From the IMG/VR virus record IMGVR_UViG_3300020182_000169, positions 1 to 25,459 of that record: DNA of 25,459 nt. One strand, written 5' to 3'. Below are positions 7,557 to 16,817 of the stretch, piece after piece (positions within the stretch are counted from its first letter, which is position 1; every line of letters starts with the position of its first letter). The position numbers were made by a program, and so were the translations under genes. The notes under the pieces were generated by a model. The model was not told the origin of the DNA. It ran no database searches and was given only the letters and a program-made list of their open reading frames with translations. This DNA comes from a virus.

Positions 7557-7816
7557 TGGATACTAAAAAGCTAACACGTAAAGAACGTGGACTTGGTAAG
7601 TTCGATGCCCCGTTAAAGTTCCAGCACGATAAAGGGTATCGTGACTTTCAAAAAGGTAGAGTGGGCAGTCCCTTTCCCCTCGACACAATGCAATATAGGG
7701 AATGGTTACGTGGGTTTAACAAAGCCTACTTCGAGCAGCTAAAACGGGTAAAGGCTAATGAACAAACTAAAGGAAGAGGCAGAACAATTTCTAAAGGAGA
7801 AGTACACCATGTCTGA
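7556..7816 (+). CDS. RMF-like small protein
   Basis: An 86-residue basic protein. Residues 27-57 follow the pattern of ribosome modulation factor: G27-Y28, G34, P39-F40, then R-x-W50-L51-x-G53-F54-x-x-A57. E. coli RMF has GY, G, PY, R-x-x-WL-GW and A in the same order. RMF pairs 70S ribosomes into inactive 100S particles in stationary phase; a phage version could alter host translation, though related short proteins exist with other roles. Extra basic tails flank the core. An in-frame ATG at 7523 lies within phoH, but AAGGAGA at 7542-7548 selects the ATG at 7556. The family assignment is by eye. Confidence 0.8.
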   Translation: MDTKKLTRKERGLGKFDAPLKFQHDKGYRDFQKGRVGSPFPLDTMQYREWLRGFNKAYFEQLKRVKANEQTKGRGRTISKGEVHHV

Positions 7817-8138
7817 TTTTAATTCGTATCAACGATCAGCTGCAGGTACAGCAATATACCCCGAACAGCACAAGATATTATACCCAGCCCTCGGTCTCGC
7901 AGGTGAGGCAGGTGAGGTAGCAAACAAAGTGAAGAAGCTTGTACGAGATGGCCCAGATAATAGGCCAGATACTTGGCGAGAGGACATTGCTAGTGAGATA
8001 GGTGATGTACTCTGGTACTGTGCTGCACTAGCCACTGATTTAAACCTAACACTAGGTATGATCGCAGCACAGAATGAGAAGAAGCTATCGGCTAGAAAAG
8101 AAGCAGGTACAATCGGTGGGAGTGGAGACACTAGGTAA
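7809..8138 (+). CDS. mazG: MazG-like nucleotide pyrophosphohydrolase
   Basis: A 109-residue single-domain MazG-type enzyme that hydrolyses (d)NTPs or related nucleotides to monophosphates plus pyrophosphate. The metal site is visible as E33-x-x-E36 (in GLAGEAGE) and E63-x-x-D66 (in EIGDVLWY), the normal spacing for the all-alpha fold. Phage MazG proteins have been proposed to act on alarmones such as ppGpp or to tune dNTP pools; the substrate here is not known. An earlier ATG at 7758 would add 17 residues, but AAAGGAGA at 7793-7800 fits the ATG at 7809. It is the last gene of the + strand block and ends inside the A-tract of the terminator. Confidence 0.92.
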   Translation: MSDFNSYQRSAAGTAIYPEQHKILYPALGLAGEAGEVANKVKKLVRDGPDNRPDTWREDIASEIGDVLWYCAALATDLNLTLGMIAAQNEKKLSARKEAGTIGGSGDTR

Positions 8139-8170
8139 AAAAAGAGGGGGCTTAATTGCCCCCTTTTCTT
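8137..8170. terminator. Bidirectional rho-independent terminator
   Basis: A hairpin with stem GGGGGC/GCCCCC (8146-8151 with 8158-8163) and a six-base loop, extended by A/T and G-T pairs. It is preceded by an A-run and followed by TTTTCTT, so each strand reads GC stem then U-tract. It fills the 30 bases between two convergent genes and should stop transcription from both sides. Confidence 0.93.
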
Positions 8171-11100
8171 ATTTAGGTTTTAGATCAACTCCTGCTAAAG
8201 CTAGTAGTTGGTTTAGATGCTTTAGATTAGAGAAATCTATGACACCATCTTTGGTTCTCTTTGAGTATAACCTAACCCACTCAGCCTCTGCTATACGCCG
8301 TACATCTTTAGGCAGTCTAATGAACTGGTCTGTTCTTTTTGCAACAGGAGTATCAATCAATGCTCTACCTTCACCCACAGCTTTTCTAATATCTCGAACT
8401 TGCTGTTGGATGTAACCCCGTTCATACATACGCATGTATGCAGTGAGTGTATACTTCTCTTGAAGCTCTTTACTTTTCTGCCACCGCATCTCTGCACGTT
8501 CACCAGTACGCCTACCCTGAGCCACAAGACTAGGCCAGTATGCACTAACCTTTTCATTCTGATAATTCTGTACAGTTTTCATCTTGTGTTTACTGCCAAG
8601 TGTAAAGTTAGGATCAGTGATACCTATCTCTTGTAGATATTTTAAAGTCTCATTTCTTTCTTTAACATTTATACCAGCAAATATACGAGACTTAATGTAC
8701 TGCCTCTTCTCATTAGTGTCTGTAACAGTTTCTCTTTTGGGTAGCAATGCTTCCTCTTCAGGGTCCAATCCACCACGTTGCATCAAAGAACGTTTAGTCT
8801 CATTCAAGAATTGATTGTCCGTAATTATAAAGTCTGTACCTGCTTCCTTACGTTCCGTAGTACGTAAACCCATGTCACGTTCTAATTCTATGACTTGGAA
8901 ATAGGGGTTAAGGAAGCCACTTACATACTGACCAAATACCCTACCGAAAATTTTATCTCTCTTTGCAGCATCAGTTTCGTTTGAAGCACCACTAAGCATA
9001 GAGGTTAACTCTTCTGTGATAACGTTGCTAACACCTGCACGTTGCTGCATACCAAAGAATAACTCCATCCATTCATCTTTAGAATCCCACATATCAAAGG
9101 TTCCATTCTCACGTTCTACGGCAGCACGAACAATCCAGTTCATTTGTGCCATAGGATACGTACCCAGAATGTTAGCATCTAGTTCAGTGAGGGGTATACC
9201 AATATTCTGATAATCTTTACCCCGATTCTCGTCCTTCTGCCATTGATACAGACCTGTGAATATCCCTAATCCAATTATGTTGTTTGCAATTTTTTCAGAT
9301 TCCCGTGCAGTCAACGGACCCTTTAAACTACGGTCAAAAAATTGAGCTTGTAATTTTCTTTTTATTGGGCCAACTGCACCCATAGTTCCTTCAGCAAAAT
9401 ACTCAATGCCATTTGCAATGAATTTAGGAAAGGGGATAGCTACGGATAGTGGGCTTTTACTAATGAAGTTTGCAGACTTTCTGAGTATGTAATTCTCAGG
9501 TGTTGCGGAGTAAGTTACTCGCATTGCTTTTCGTGTGGCATCATCCATTAAAGCAACAAAAGACCTAGCTCCTGCAGGTTTAACTGTAGACGAATCACGT
9601 ACAAAATCCATAAGCATTCCCCCATCTAAGGAATCCTTTAAATCTATTTTGTATTCATTCTTAACCAGCCTCTTTAGCTCAGACCAGAAGGTAGCATTAC
9701 GAATGTTTAGTTCTTGTATCCGGTTTGGGGTATTGAGTACTCCTGAAAAATCTTCCAACATAGAGTACATTTCATCGGCAACCCGTCCCGGCGCACTCGT
9801 TGCTTGCCCTCTGCCCATGTTTAACTGCATTTCATTTAGGGTATTGTACATCATACGTGCATGATCTGGGCTATGCTCAAGCACGTACTCAGAAAAATGT
9901 TTAGCTTCTCTCACATCCTTAAACATTAATTTGAGATTATCCATACCACCTTTGAAAGAACTTTCTGGGCTATAAGGATTTAAAGATTTAAGTGCGGGTA
10001 TAGCACCTTCATTAGAAGCCTTCCACACAGCATTAGAAATAACTGCATTTAAAGATTCCATTGGTGCTCTTACAAAGTTACTTTGCATGTTACGCATAGC
10101 AACAGCTAGGGGTGATACTAGTATACCTTTACGTAAACCTTCGGTACGCAGGAAGTAACGATTATAGTAATCTTTTATTTTATTGTCTGCCTTTTCAGCT
10201 ACCCGACTATCTAAATCTTCTAGTATACCTTTAGGCTTTGCCCTCATAAGATGGCTAAATCTACCCAGCACTTCCCCTGCTTTAGATACAGAGCCATACG
10301 TAGCAAGAACAAACTCCTCAAGTTGCATACCATTTTCTGCTAAAACATCCATCATCTTTTCAGGCTTCACCTTGCCCTCAATAGTAATGCGTAGCATGTC
10401 ATCTATGAGTGTCTTACTTTTTCCGAACTCTTCAGGTGCAATCTTTTTTAGATCAATCAAAGTCCCAACTAAACTGTCAAAGGTTTCTGCATTTAGTATG
10501 GGAGCAGTTAAAGCATTTGAAGGTAGATTTATTACGGCACCTGTTTCTGACTGCATTAAGTCAAGAGTTTTTCTTTCTCCCACAAGTTTGACTGCATCTC
10601 TGTCAATTACACGTTTACCATTTTCCATTTTAGTAATGGTAACATCAAATTTATTTTCAAACTGTGTCAGCAACTCTTCTCTAACAGAGTTATTTTTTGC
10701 TACTTTTTGTTTTACAGCATCACGTAGTTTTTGTTCACGTATACCACCCGCAGTACGAGCCTTCATAACAACAGAAGGGTCTTCAACCCAACCCTTAATT
10801 TTTTTAATGCCCTTTCCAACAGCCTTCACCCCCGGAATAACAGCTAATAAATTTAGAGTTGCCATCGAAAACGCCCAACCAAAGTCTGCCGCATTGCCAT
10901 TTTTAAATGCGTAGACCAATCTGTTATGATCTTCTTCCGTAGGTGCTACAATTTCATCCCATTCACGTTGTGCCCGATTGGACTCCGTAATAAAGTCATT
11001 AAACATTACAGTAGGGTCAATCCAATCTCGCCCTTCCGCAATATTGGCAATGGCATTCAAACTGCCTTTATACCCCATAAATTCCAACAAGTCGGAATTC

Positions 11101-12041
11101 TCCAACATAAAGGATACTCCCTTTTTATGGACGGAGTTTTCTCCGTTTAAGTACCCATATATAGTAGTAAGGTCATTTTCTATATCGGTTTCTGCCGCAT
11201 ATACTGCTTCGTCAAAGAAATCTTGTACAGTTTGTGGTCCATCAAATTGGCTTACGTATTCAGCAATAGAAATCCCAGCCCTTTGAATATCAAACTCTTT
11301 ATACAGTGTTCCATAATCTAACTGTGGGTCAGACTTAGCTTTACTTCTTAGATACTCTAGTGGAGAATCAAACCCAGCCTCTTTCGCAACCTCTTTAAAT
11401 TCCTCAAGTATAGCATCTCTTCTATTTTTAGTGGCAACTGCCTTTTCTCTTGCCTTTTCTCTAAGGTTAGCTAAACTTTCTTTTGAATATAAAGAATCCA
11501 GATTAGTTTGATAGATTTCCTTTGCACGTGCATCTACTTTAATTTCTGTATTTAAAAGTTCCTGCAAGTATGGGCTAGTTGGATCTTCTTTTAACTGTTC
11601 TTTTATACTATCGATGAAGTTGTTTTTAATTGTTGGTACAACTCTTTGTTCTAAGTCTTCAGGGATAAGTGGGCTAAAAACCATATCTGGAAAGTCTTCG
11701 TTTCCATACATGTCTTCATTTGTAATTTCATCTGGATTTTGTATTTCGTTTAGTGTAGATTCATTCGGTGTAAACTCCACACTAGGTAGGAGAGCACCTT
11801 TAACAGATGGTGCAGTACCTTCGGGTTGTTCCGTGGTAGTACTTTGTATTGTGTCTAAAACATTATTCATGTTTGTTGGAGGAAGAATAGCATCCTTGTA
11901 GAGACTACTACCTGTAGCCTGTTGTTCGTCCTCTACTGTAGTAGCTACAGAATCACCATTGACTACTGGCTCTTCAGACTGTTCTTCTTCATCATCCTCT
12001 ATAGAAAAGGATGGCAATACTGCGGAGTCATATACACCCAT
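8169..12041 (-). CDS. Large internal virion (ejection) protein
   Basis: A 1290-residue protein, close in size to T7 gp16 (1318 aa) and last in the structural block, which suggests an internal core protein ejected with the DNA. I see no lysozyme or transglycosylase active site. The first 100 residues are acidic, Thr/Ser-rich and probably disordered, with three short A-x-L-P repeats. Residues of about 120-240 are charged helices. At about 385-415 a hydrophobic stretch is followed by a Lys/Gly-rich amphipathic segment that could touch membrane. The C-terminal 250 residues are basic and helical. The start is supported by AAGGA upstream (TTAAGGAAAAAACTTATG). The function is inferred from size and position. 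Confidence 0.75.
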   Translation of the reverse strand: MGVYDSAVLPSFSIEDDEEEQSEEPVVNGDSVATTVEDEQQATGSSLYKDAILPPTNMNNVLDTIQSTTTEQPEGTAPSVKGALLPSVEFTPNESTLNEIQNPDEITNEDMYGNEDFPDMVFSPLIPEDLEQRVVPTIKNNFIDSIKEQLKEDPTSPYLQELLNTEIKVDARAKEIYQTNLDSLYSKESLANLREKAREKAVATKNRRDAILEEFKEVAKEAGFDSPLEYLRSKAKSDPQLDYGTLYKEFDIQRAGISIAEYVSQFDGPQTVQDFFDEAVYAAETDIENDLTTIYGYLNGENSVHKKGVSFMLENSDLLEFMGYKGSLNAIANIAEGRDWIDPTVMFNDFITESNRAQREWDEIVAPTEEDHNRLVYAFKNGNAADFGWAFSMATLNLLAVIPGVKAVGKGIKKIKGWVEDPSVVMKARTAGGIREQKLRDAVKQKVAKNNSVREELLTQFENKFDVTITKMENGKRVIDRDAVKLVGERKTLDLMQSETGAVINLPSNALTAPILNAETFDSLVGTLIDLKKIAPEEFGKSKTLIDDMLRITIEGKVKPEKMMDVLAENGMQLEEFVLATYGSVSKAGEVLGRFSHLMRAKPKGILEDLDSRVAEKADNKIKDYYNRYFLRTEGLRKGILVSPLAVAMRNMQSNFVRAPMESLNAVISNAVWKASNEGAIPALKSLNPYSPESSFKGGMDNLKLMFKDVREAKHFSEYVLEHSPDHARMMYNTLNEMQLNMGRGQATSAPGRVADEMYSMLEDFSGVLNTPNRIQELNIRNATFWSELKRLVKNEYKIDLKDSLDGGMLMDFVRDSSTVKPAGARSFVALMDDATRKAMRVTYSATPENYILRKSANFISKSPLSVAIPFPKFIANGIEYFAEGTMGAVGPIKRKLQAQFFDRSLKGPLTARESEKIANNIIGLGIFTGLYQWQKDENRGKDYQNIGIPLTELDANILGTYPMAQMNWIVRAAVERENGTFDMWDSKDEWMELFFGMQQRAGVSNVITEELTSMLSGASNETDAAKRDKIFGRVFGQYVSGFLNPYFQVIELERDMGLRTTERKEAGTDFIITDNQFLNETKRSLMQRGGLDPEEEALLPKRETVTDTNEKRQYIKSRIFAGINVKERNETLKYLQEIGITDPNFTLGSKHKMKTVQNYQNEKVSAYWPSLVAQGRRTGERAEMRWQKSKELQEKYTLTAYMRMYERGYIQQQVRDIRKAVGEGRALIDTPVAKRTDQFIRLPKDVRRIAEAEWVRLYSKRTKDGVIDFSNLKHLNQLLALAGVDLKPK

Positions 12042-12052
12042 AAGTTTTTTCC

Positions 12053-13306
12053 TTAATACCGTCCTACATCAGTGACTTCATAATTGTCACTACCACCTAT
12101 AAACAAAAATGGAAGGTTAACTAAATTGCCTTCTTTACTCAGGCCACCATAAGATAGTTTAATATTACCTGTATAAAGAACTGGCATGTTATCTATCACA
12201 ATAACATCACCCACATTAAAAGCACCTCTACCTGCTAAGTCTAATGCCTCGGACCCAGTATAGGTAGATTTATATTCATTAGTTTCAGGATTGTATGGCA
12301 TCTTATATTTTTCAAGTAAGCCCATGTCACGATCTGGCCCTGCCGTAGCTACAGCTTCTCTAGTCGCATCATTTAAATTACTCGCAGCATAGGCTATACG
12401 TGCACCCCTACTTTTTAAATCAGACAAAGCTGTATTTATTTTTACGTCAGCATAGCTAGTCACATTCGGAGAAGTAAGTCCCGCAGACTTTATACGAGAT
12501 TTCATAGCAAGACCAGCATCTATACTAGCAATATAAGCCTTACCCTGATTACCCGCCTGTACATTTACGATACTACCTTCAAGTGTTTCCATACCTAGAG
12601 GGGTTGCTGCATCTTGTAAAAAACGTCCCCAATCAAGTCGGACATCTGAGTTAGTAAACGGGTCTATGTTTTCAGAATCATCATTTTTTTCATGCTCACG
12701 TTTTATCTCAGCAAGCAATGTATCATTTCTTTTTGAAAGTTCTGAGTACTCTGGGCTATTTGGATCTGTTGACAACATTTTATTAACGACATTAGCACGT
12801 ACAGCTTGCAAACTTGTAACAGGTTTTGATGCAGGTTGAGAAAGTGTAGTAAATACTTCCCGGTCTTGTTCAAAATACTTCGATGCATCTGCGTCTTCTG
12901 GGAGAGAGAAGCCTTCAGGCAATGTCATTTCTTGATCATATGCCTTGTGACCAGAAAGTGTTTTGAACTCATCGATATCACTAGAATACTTTAGTAGAGT
13001 ATTAGGATCTTTACCATTAGTTACAGCAATACCCCCGTACTCTGCCAACCCACTTGCATATGTAGAGCCTTGGGATAGAGCATACGATATTCTGTCAGGA
13101 TCAAATCCTGCAAGCTTCAGCTTCTGTGCAGCTTCCCTAGCTTCTTTTTCATCAGCCCTACGTTGAGTAGCTGCAGCTACACGTGCCCTACGTTTAATCT
13201 CTTTTTCATCTTGATCTTCTTTGTACATCTGTGCTTCTTTAGTCTTGATCATGTCAACCAAGTTCTCAGAAGCCCCACCTATAAATGCCCCAAAATTAAA
13301 CGCCAT
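12053..13306 (-). CDS. Virion-associated protein, probable internal protein
   Basis: A 417-residue protein with no family I can name. A short Gly/Phe-rich start (MAFNFGAFIGGASENL) leads to a very charged helix rich in Lys, Arg, Glu and Ala (residues 20-68), probably a coiled coil. The rest is mixed alpha/beta with an acidic centre, and the last 60 residues are strand-rich (VIVIDNMPVLYTG). It lies between the two giant internal proteins, so it is likely part of the same internal or ejection assembly. AGGAG stands just upstream of the ATG, overlapping the end of the previous gene. Confidence 0.8.
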   Translation of the reverse strand: MAFNFGAFIGGASENLVDMIKTKEAQMYKEDQDEKEIKRRARVAAATQRRADEKEAREAAQKLKLAGFDPDRISYALSQGSTYASGLAEYGGIAVTNGKDPNTLLKYSSDIDEFKTLSGHKAYDQEMTLPEGFSLPEDADASKYFEQDREVFTTLSQPASKPVTSLQAVRANVVNKMLSTDPNSPEYSELSKRNDTLLAEIKREHEKNDDSENIDPFTNSDVRLDWGRFLQDAATPLGMETLEGSIVNVQAGNQGKAYIASIDAGLAMKSRIKSAGLTSPNVTSYADVKINTALSDLKSRGARIAYAASNLNDATREAVATAGPDRDMGLLEKYKMPYNPETNEYKSTYTGSEALDLAGRGAFNVGDVIVIDNMPVLYTGNIKLSYGGLSKEGNLVNLPFLFIGGSDNYEVTDVGRY

Positions 13307-13308
13307 TG

Positions 13309-13815
13309 TTATCTCCTCGCCATCAATCCTGCAGGTGCAGGTTCAGCTTCTTCTACTGGCTCTACTGGCATTTCTTCTGTGCCATCTTCATTTGCCAAAT
13401 CGTCTTTCATTTCACGTAGTACTTTGCTAATGGCTGCACTACTAAATTTATCGGTGTCTCTATCTTCAGGCTCAATACCTACCACGTAGTCTGCTTCCTC
13501 TTCGTCAGCCACGTAGGAGAGCATCTCAACGATGATAGGCATCATCAGGATACCAACATCAATTGTGTGCTTACCCTCCATCACAGAGCCTCCCTGTAGG
13601 GCGTTGGCTATAGTAGTCAGGGGAATACCAGATTCCATAACTTCCACAAGTTGATCCCGTGCTGCCATGTTTAAAATACGTTCAGCATAGTATTCAGCAG
13701 CACGTTCTACTGTTGGGTACTGTGGTGGGTGCTGCCAAGGACGTGCACCTAACTCTGCGGTTAAACTTTGCCCCGGTATAGGAGCACTGAAACTTGATCT
13801 ATAGTCTTGTGACAT
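13309..13815 (-). CDS. Virion-region protein, function unknown
   Basis: A 168-residue protein. The N-terminus carries a Pro-rich signature (PIPGQSLTAELGARPW, then HPPQY) that I associate with structural-region proteins of marine phages. A helical middle with a Met/Ile/Leu-rich hydrophobic section (residues 85-105) and an acidic Glu/Pro tail ending in Arg-Arg follow. The hydrophobic section is too broken by charged residues to call a membrane segment. The role is unknown; co-expression with the internal proteins suggests assembly or packing into the capsid core. Confidence 0.8.
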   Translation of the reverse strand: MSQDYRSSFSAPIPGQSLTAELGARPWQHPPQYPTVERAAEYYAERILNMAARDQLVEVMESGIPLTTIANALQGGSVMEGKHTIDVGILMMPIIVEMLSYVADEEEADYVVGIEPEDRDTDKFSSAAISKVLREMKDDLANEDGTEEMPVEPVEEAEPAPAGLMARR

Positions 13816-13817
13816 TA

Positions 13818-14030
13818 TTATAGGTTCCTATACTTACGAATTTCTTCCATGATATCTAGTGCAATATCTGCAGGTTCTTTACTCTCTGTCTCTTTAGCAC
13901 GAGGACTTGGTGACATCACACGAGATAGTAACCCACTTTTTTTCTCAGGTGCAGCCTTGTTATTCTTACGTTTGTTTAGATTGCTCAAGGCTTTTGCGTA
14001 GCTAACAGCACTTGTATTATACATACTCAT
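13818..14030 (-). CDS. Small basic protein, function unknown
   Basis: A 70-residue protein, Lys/Arg/Ser-rich in the first 45 residues and ending in an amphipathic helix (IALDIMEEIRKYRNL). No family recognised. AGGAG precedes the start (GAATAGGAGTAATAAATATG) and overlaps the end of the 921-residue internal protein gene. Tight spacing on both sides (11 and 2 bases) supports it as a real gene of the late operon. Confidence 0.72.
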   Translation of the reverse strand: MSMYNTSAVSYAKALSNLNKRKNNKAAPEKKSGLLSRVMSPSPRAKETESKEPADIALDIMEEIRKYRNL

Positions 14031-14041
14031 ATTTATTACTC

Positions 14042-16807
14042 CTATTCAATTCCAAGTAAACTTCCACCAATAGTATTCGTCAGTACATTTGTAGGAGTAA
14101 AAAGCAGGGTACTAACAAGCTTACCAAAACTACTACTACTTTGTGCATCGATTCTCATCTTTGCCTCCTCTAGAGAAAGACCTGCTTTTGCATACTCAGC
14201 CAAACGTTCTTCTTGATTTTCGGCACTTGTCCATGCCCATTCCATCTGATCACCGTACATCTGCCAAAGATTATTATAAGCTGTATTGGAAATGTCCAAT
14301 GTGTTTATAGCATTTATTTCGTTAGCACGGTTGATGGCTGCAGTATCTGCAGTAGCAATTTCCCTACGCCATGTAGCATTTGATTGATCTATGACTAACT
14401 GATTCTTTGCATTGAATTGTTCACGTTGATTTTTTATCTCAGCATTAAACTTTCGGATTGCATTTGTTTCTCCGGCATTAAATTTAGCTATGGCATTCTG
14501 CTGTTCTGCATTAAACATGTTTGTTGTATTAGACAGGTTATCATAGAACTGATTATTCTGCTGTTCACTACTAGCATTAAATTGTTTTGCTGCATTCTTT
14601 GCTGCAGTGTCTGTAAAGATAGACTGTACTTGCTGCTGTGATTTAAACATATCAACTTGTTGTTTCCTGTCTGCATCTGCCATACTTACGTTAAGGAAGT
14701 TCTGGGCATTCATAACCGCAGCTTGTTGTACATTGCTTAGGCTTTGAGTTTCTAGGTTAGCTAATGCTGAAGCTTCTGCGAGTACCATAGCTTGGCTATT
14801 ATTCAGATTAGCCAAATTCATAGTATTAACAGCACGAGAGTTCTCAAGCTGTACCTGTTGCTCCGCAGTGAAGTTCATATTAGCAACGTCACTGATCTTA
14901 CTAGCATTGATCACACGTGTCTGAAACTCTTGATCAAACTCCTGACCCATAAACTTTGCACGTTGTTCAGCTGCAAGCATAGCACGTTGCTGACGATTTG
15001 ACAAGTTCATTGCTTCAAACTGTGATTGGGTTTGTGCATCTGCCATTGCAATAGGCAAAGCTGATTCCATAGTAGCTTGAATGATAGCCTGACCTGCCAT
15101 GCTAGAGGCACCAAGCCCACGTTGAGCAAGCTTCTGCGTTGCAGCCCTCATAGAACCAGCTGCCCATGCTGGGGTTTGACCATCGTCAAAGTCACTCATA
15201 AGCTGTTCTAGTTGAAAAGCTACAGATGTCTTTTCACTGGGGTCTGCTTGTGCTGCCTGTACTTGTTCTGTAAACAAGGCAGCTTTTTGGGCATCTACCG
15301 CAGAACCAGATACAAGTTCACCGGCCTGTATATCCCGTTGTACAGGACTGTCAATAATACTGGCTGTACCTTGTGAAGCATTAAGATCCGACACTGCCGT
15401 AGTATCTTGTGTTGCCGCAGTAATAGTAGCACGAGGATCATCGAAGCCTACTTGAGTAGCATCCAATCCCTCTAAAGCTGTATCAACTTGTTCCCCAGAT
15501 TCATCTGCCTCAAAGGTAGATGCGTCTTTTGCTGCTATACCTTGGGCCTCAGTTGCTGTTGCTCGATTTACACGTGCTCTAACGTTTCCTTCAAGTTGTC
15601 CTGATTCACTATCTATAAGCTGATTACGTTTAACTTTAATTCGTTTTGGATCTACTGTTGCACCCTCTGGAAGTTCTGGATTAACAGCCCTGTCAGTCAT
15701 TGCATCCGTAATAGTAGGCTGACTTTTTTGGTATAGTGGTGTAAGCTCTTGCAGACGCAAGTAGGTATCGGATACTTCTTGACCTTTAGCTTCTACTAAT
15801 TCGGCAAGATATGGATCATCTGGGTTTGCTTCAGCTCGTGCTTGCAACCTACTTAACTCTAGACTTAAAGTATCATACTGTGTGTTTGCTTGATTATATT
15901 GTTCTTCGATATTTGTTAGATCTGAAGTAACACCTTCAGACACACCAGTTGAAAGGTATTCACGGTACATATCCTGTTGTTGGTTGTATACGTCTTGCAT
16001 AGGCTTAACGGCTTTAAGACCTGCAGCTACGCCTTTAGCTCTAGCTTTTGCATTAGCTATGCCAGCATATTGCGTATTGATCAAAGTACCGTCAGGGTAC
16101 ACAATATGGTAACGATTACCACGCATCTCAATCTTGTAATCATCTGGGTTAGCCATAATAGCTGTATTACCAGAGAGAGCCTTAGTCTGATCTACAGCAA
16201 ACTTTTTGTTTTTCTCGTAGTCAATCTGATTAACGTAGTAATCCTGTGGGTTAGCCTCTATTAAGCTGGTAACAGTGCTATCTATATCTGGTGCAGTAGG
16301 CATACCTGCAGATGGATCGTATGTTCCATCCATTGAAAAAGGCACACTAGATGAAGTTCCTGTTGATGCATTACTAGTAGCTGATGCAATTTTATTTTTT
16401 AGATTCTCTAGTGGAGTAACATAATTTGCAAGTCCTGTAGCAGCCGCAGCATTATCAGCAGCTTGTGAACTAGAACTTTCATAATGAATTCCACCGGGGG
16501 CTCTGTCTGCGTTAAATTTATCCACTGCTGCTTTAGTTGAGTAATCATTCTTGAAAACAGTGGGGGCAGGGTCACCAGAAGGCATACCACCGGGAGCAAA
16601 GTTCTGTACATACCCACCAGTTGCAAGCTTAGTGGCAGCTTGGCGGTACTCTTCCATCTTACTTTGTTTATCTGGATTGCTATTTAAGTACGCATCAAAC
16701 CCAGACATGTCACCTGTATAACCCATTGTCTGAGCAATACGTTGCATTGCAGAAGGTTTAAATCCTGCAAACTTTAAACGTTTTTTCTTTGTGGTTGGAT
16801 TATTCAT
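14042..16807 (-). CDS. Internal virion protein with hendecad repeats
   Basis: A 921-residue, Gln/Asn/Ala-rich protein. A basic N-terminus is followed by an ATGGYV-FAPGG segment (residues of about 62-75) often seen in structural proteins of marine phages. The centre is low in hydrophobics and probably extended. Residues 600-800 are long helices. At 743-808 six exact 11-residue units begin with Phe (F743, 754, 765, 776, 787, 798), mostly Phe-Asn-Ala, the pattern of a right-handed coiled coil. The last 120 residues carry Trp-rich and hydrophobic stretches. By size, composition and place before the 1290-residue protein it resembles a T7 gp15-type core protein, but I cannot show homology. Confidence 0.75.
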   Translation of the reverse strand: MNNPTTKKKRLKFAGFKPSAMQRIAQTMGYTGDMSGFDAYLNSNPDKQSKMEEYRQAATKLATGGYVQNFAPGGMPSGDPAPTVFKNDYSTKAAVDKFNADRAPGGIHYESSSSQAADNAAAATGLANYVTPLENLKNKIASATSNASTGTSSSVPFSMDGTYDPSAGMPTAPDIDSTVTSLIEANPQDYYVNQIDYEKNKKFAVDQTKALSGNTAIMANPDDYKIEMRGNRYHIVYPDGTLINTQYAGIANAKARAKGVAAGLKAVKPMQDVYNQQQDMYREYLSTGVSEGVTSDLTNIEEQYNQANTQYDTLSLELSRLQARAEANPDDPYLAELVEAKGQEVSDTYLRLQELTPLYQKSQPTITDAMTDRAVNPELPEGATVDPKRIKVKRNQLIDSESGQLEGNVRARVNRATATEAQGIAAKDASTFEADESGEQVDTALEGLDATQVGFDDPRATITAATQDTTAVSDLNASQGTASIIDSPVQRDIQAGELVSGSAVDAQKAALFTEQVQAAQADPSEKTSVAFQLEQLMSDFDDGQTPAWAAGSMRAATQKLAQRGLGASSMAGQAIIQATMESALPIAMADAQTQSQFEAMNLSNRQQRAMLAAEQRAKFMGQEFDQEFQTRVINASKISDVANMNFTAEQQVQLENSRAVNTMNLANLNNSQAMVLAEASALANLETQSLSNVQQAAVMNAQNFLNVSMADADRKQQVDMFKSQQQVQSIFTDTAAKNAAKQFNASSEQQNNQFYDNLSNTTNMFNAEQQNAIAKFNAGETNAIRKFNAEIKNQREQFNAKNQLVIDQSNATWRREIATADTAAINRANEINAINTLDISNTAYNNLWQMYGDQMEWAWTSAENQEERLAEYAKAGLSLEEAKMRIDAQSSSSFGKLVSTLLFTPTNVLTNTIGGSLLGIE
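14384..14581 (-). repeat. Hendecad (33-base) coding repeat
   Basis: Six consecutive 11-residue units in the 921-residue internal protein, each starting with Phe and most reading Phe-Asn-Ala. A seventh, degenerate copy begins Ser-Asn-Ala. Spacing is exactly 11 residues throughout, with no insertions. The DNA copies share GCATTAAA on the + strand but are otherwise diverged, so the repeat is old and held by protein structure. Confidence 0.85.
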
Positions 16808-16817
16808 GATATATGCC

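Noticed and set aside
7758-8138. Longer MazG starting at 7758
   Set aside because: The start at 7809 has a strong, correctly spaced ribosome site; the longer form would overlap the previous gene by 59 bases with a poor site.
10183-10914. 243-residue + strand frame inside the 1290-residue gene
   Set aside because: Long only because the opposite strand is coding; composition is Ser/Phe/Pro-rich, with no start signal and no neighbouring + strand genes.
8169-12041. Lytic transglycosylase domain as in T7 gp16
   Set aside because: I could not find a Glu-Ser-Gly-type active site or the following conserved blocks in the N-terminal region.
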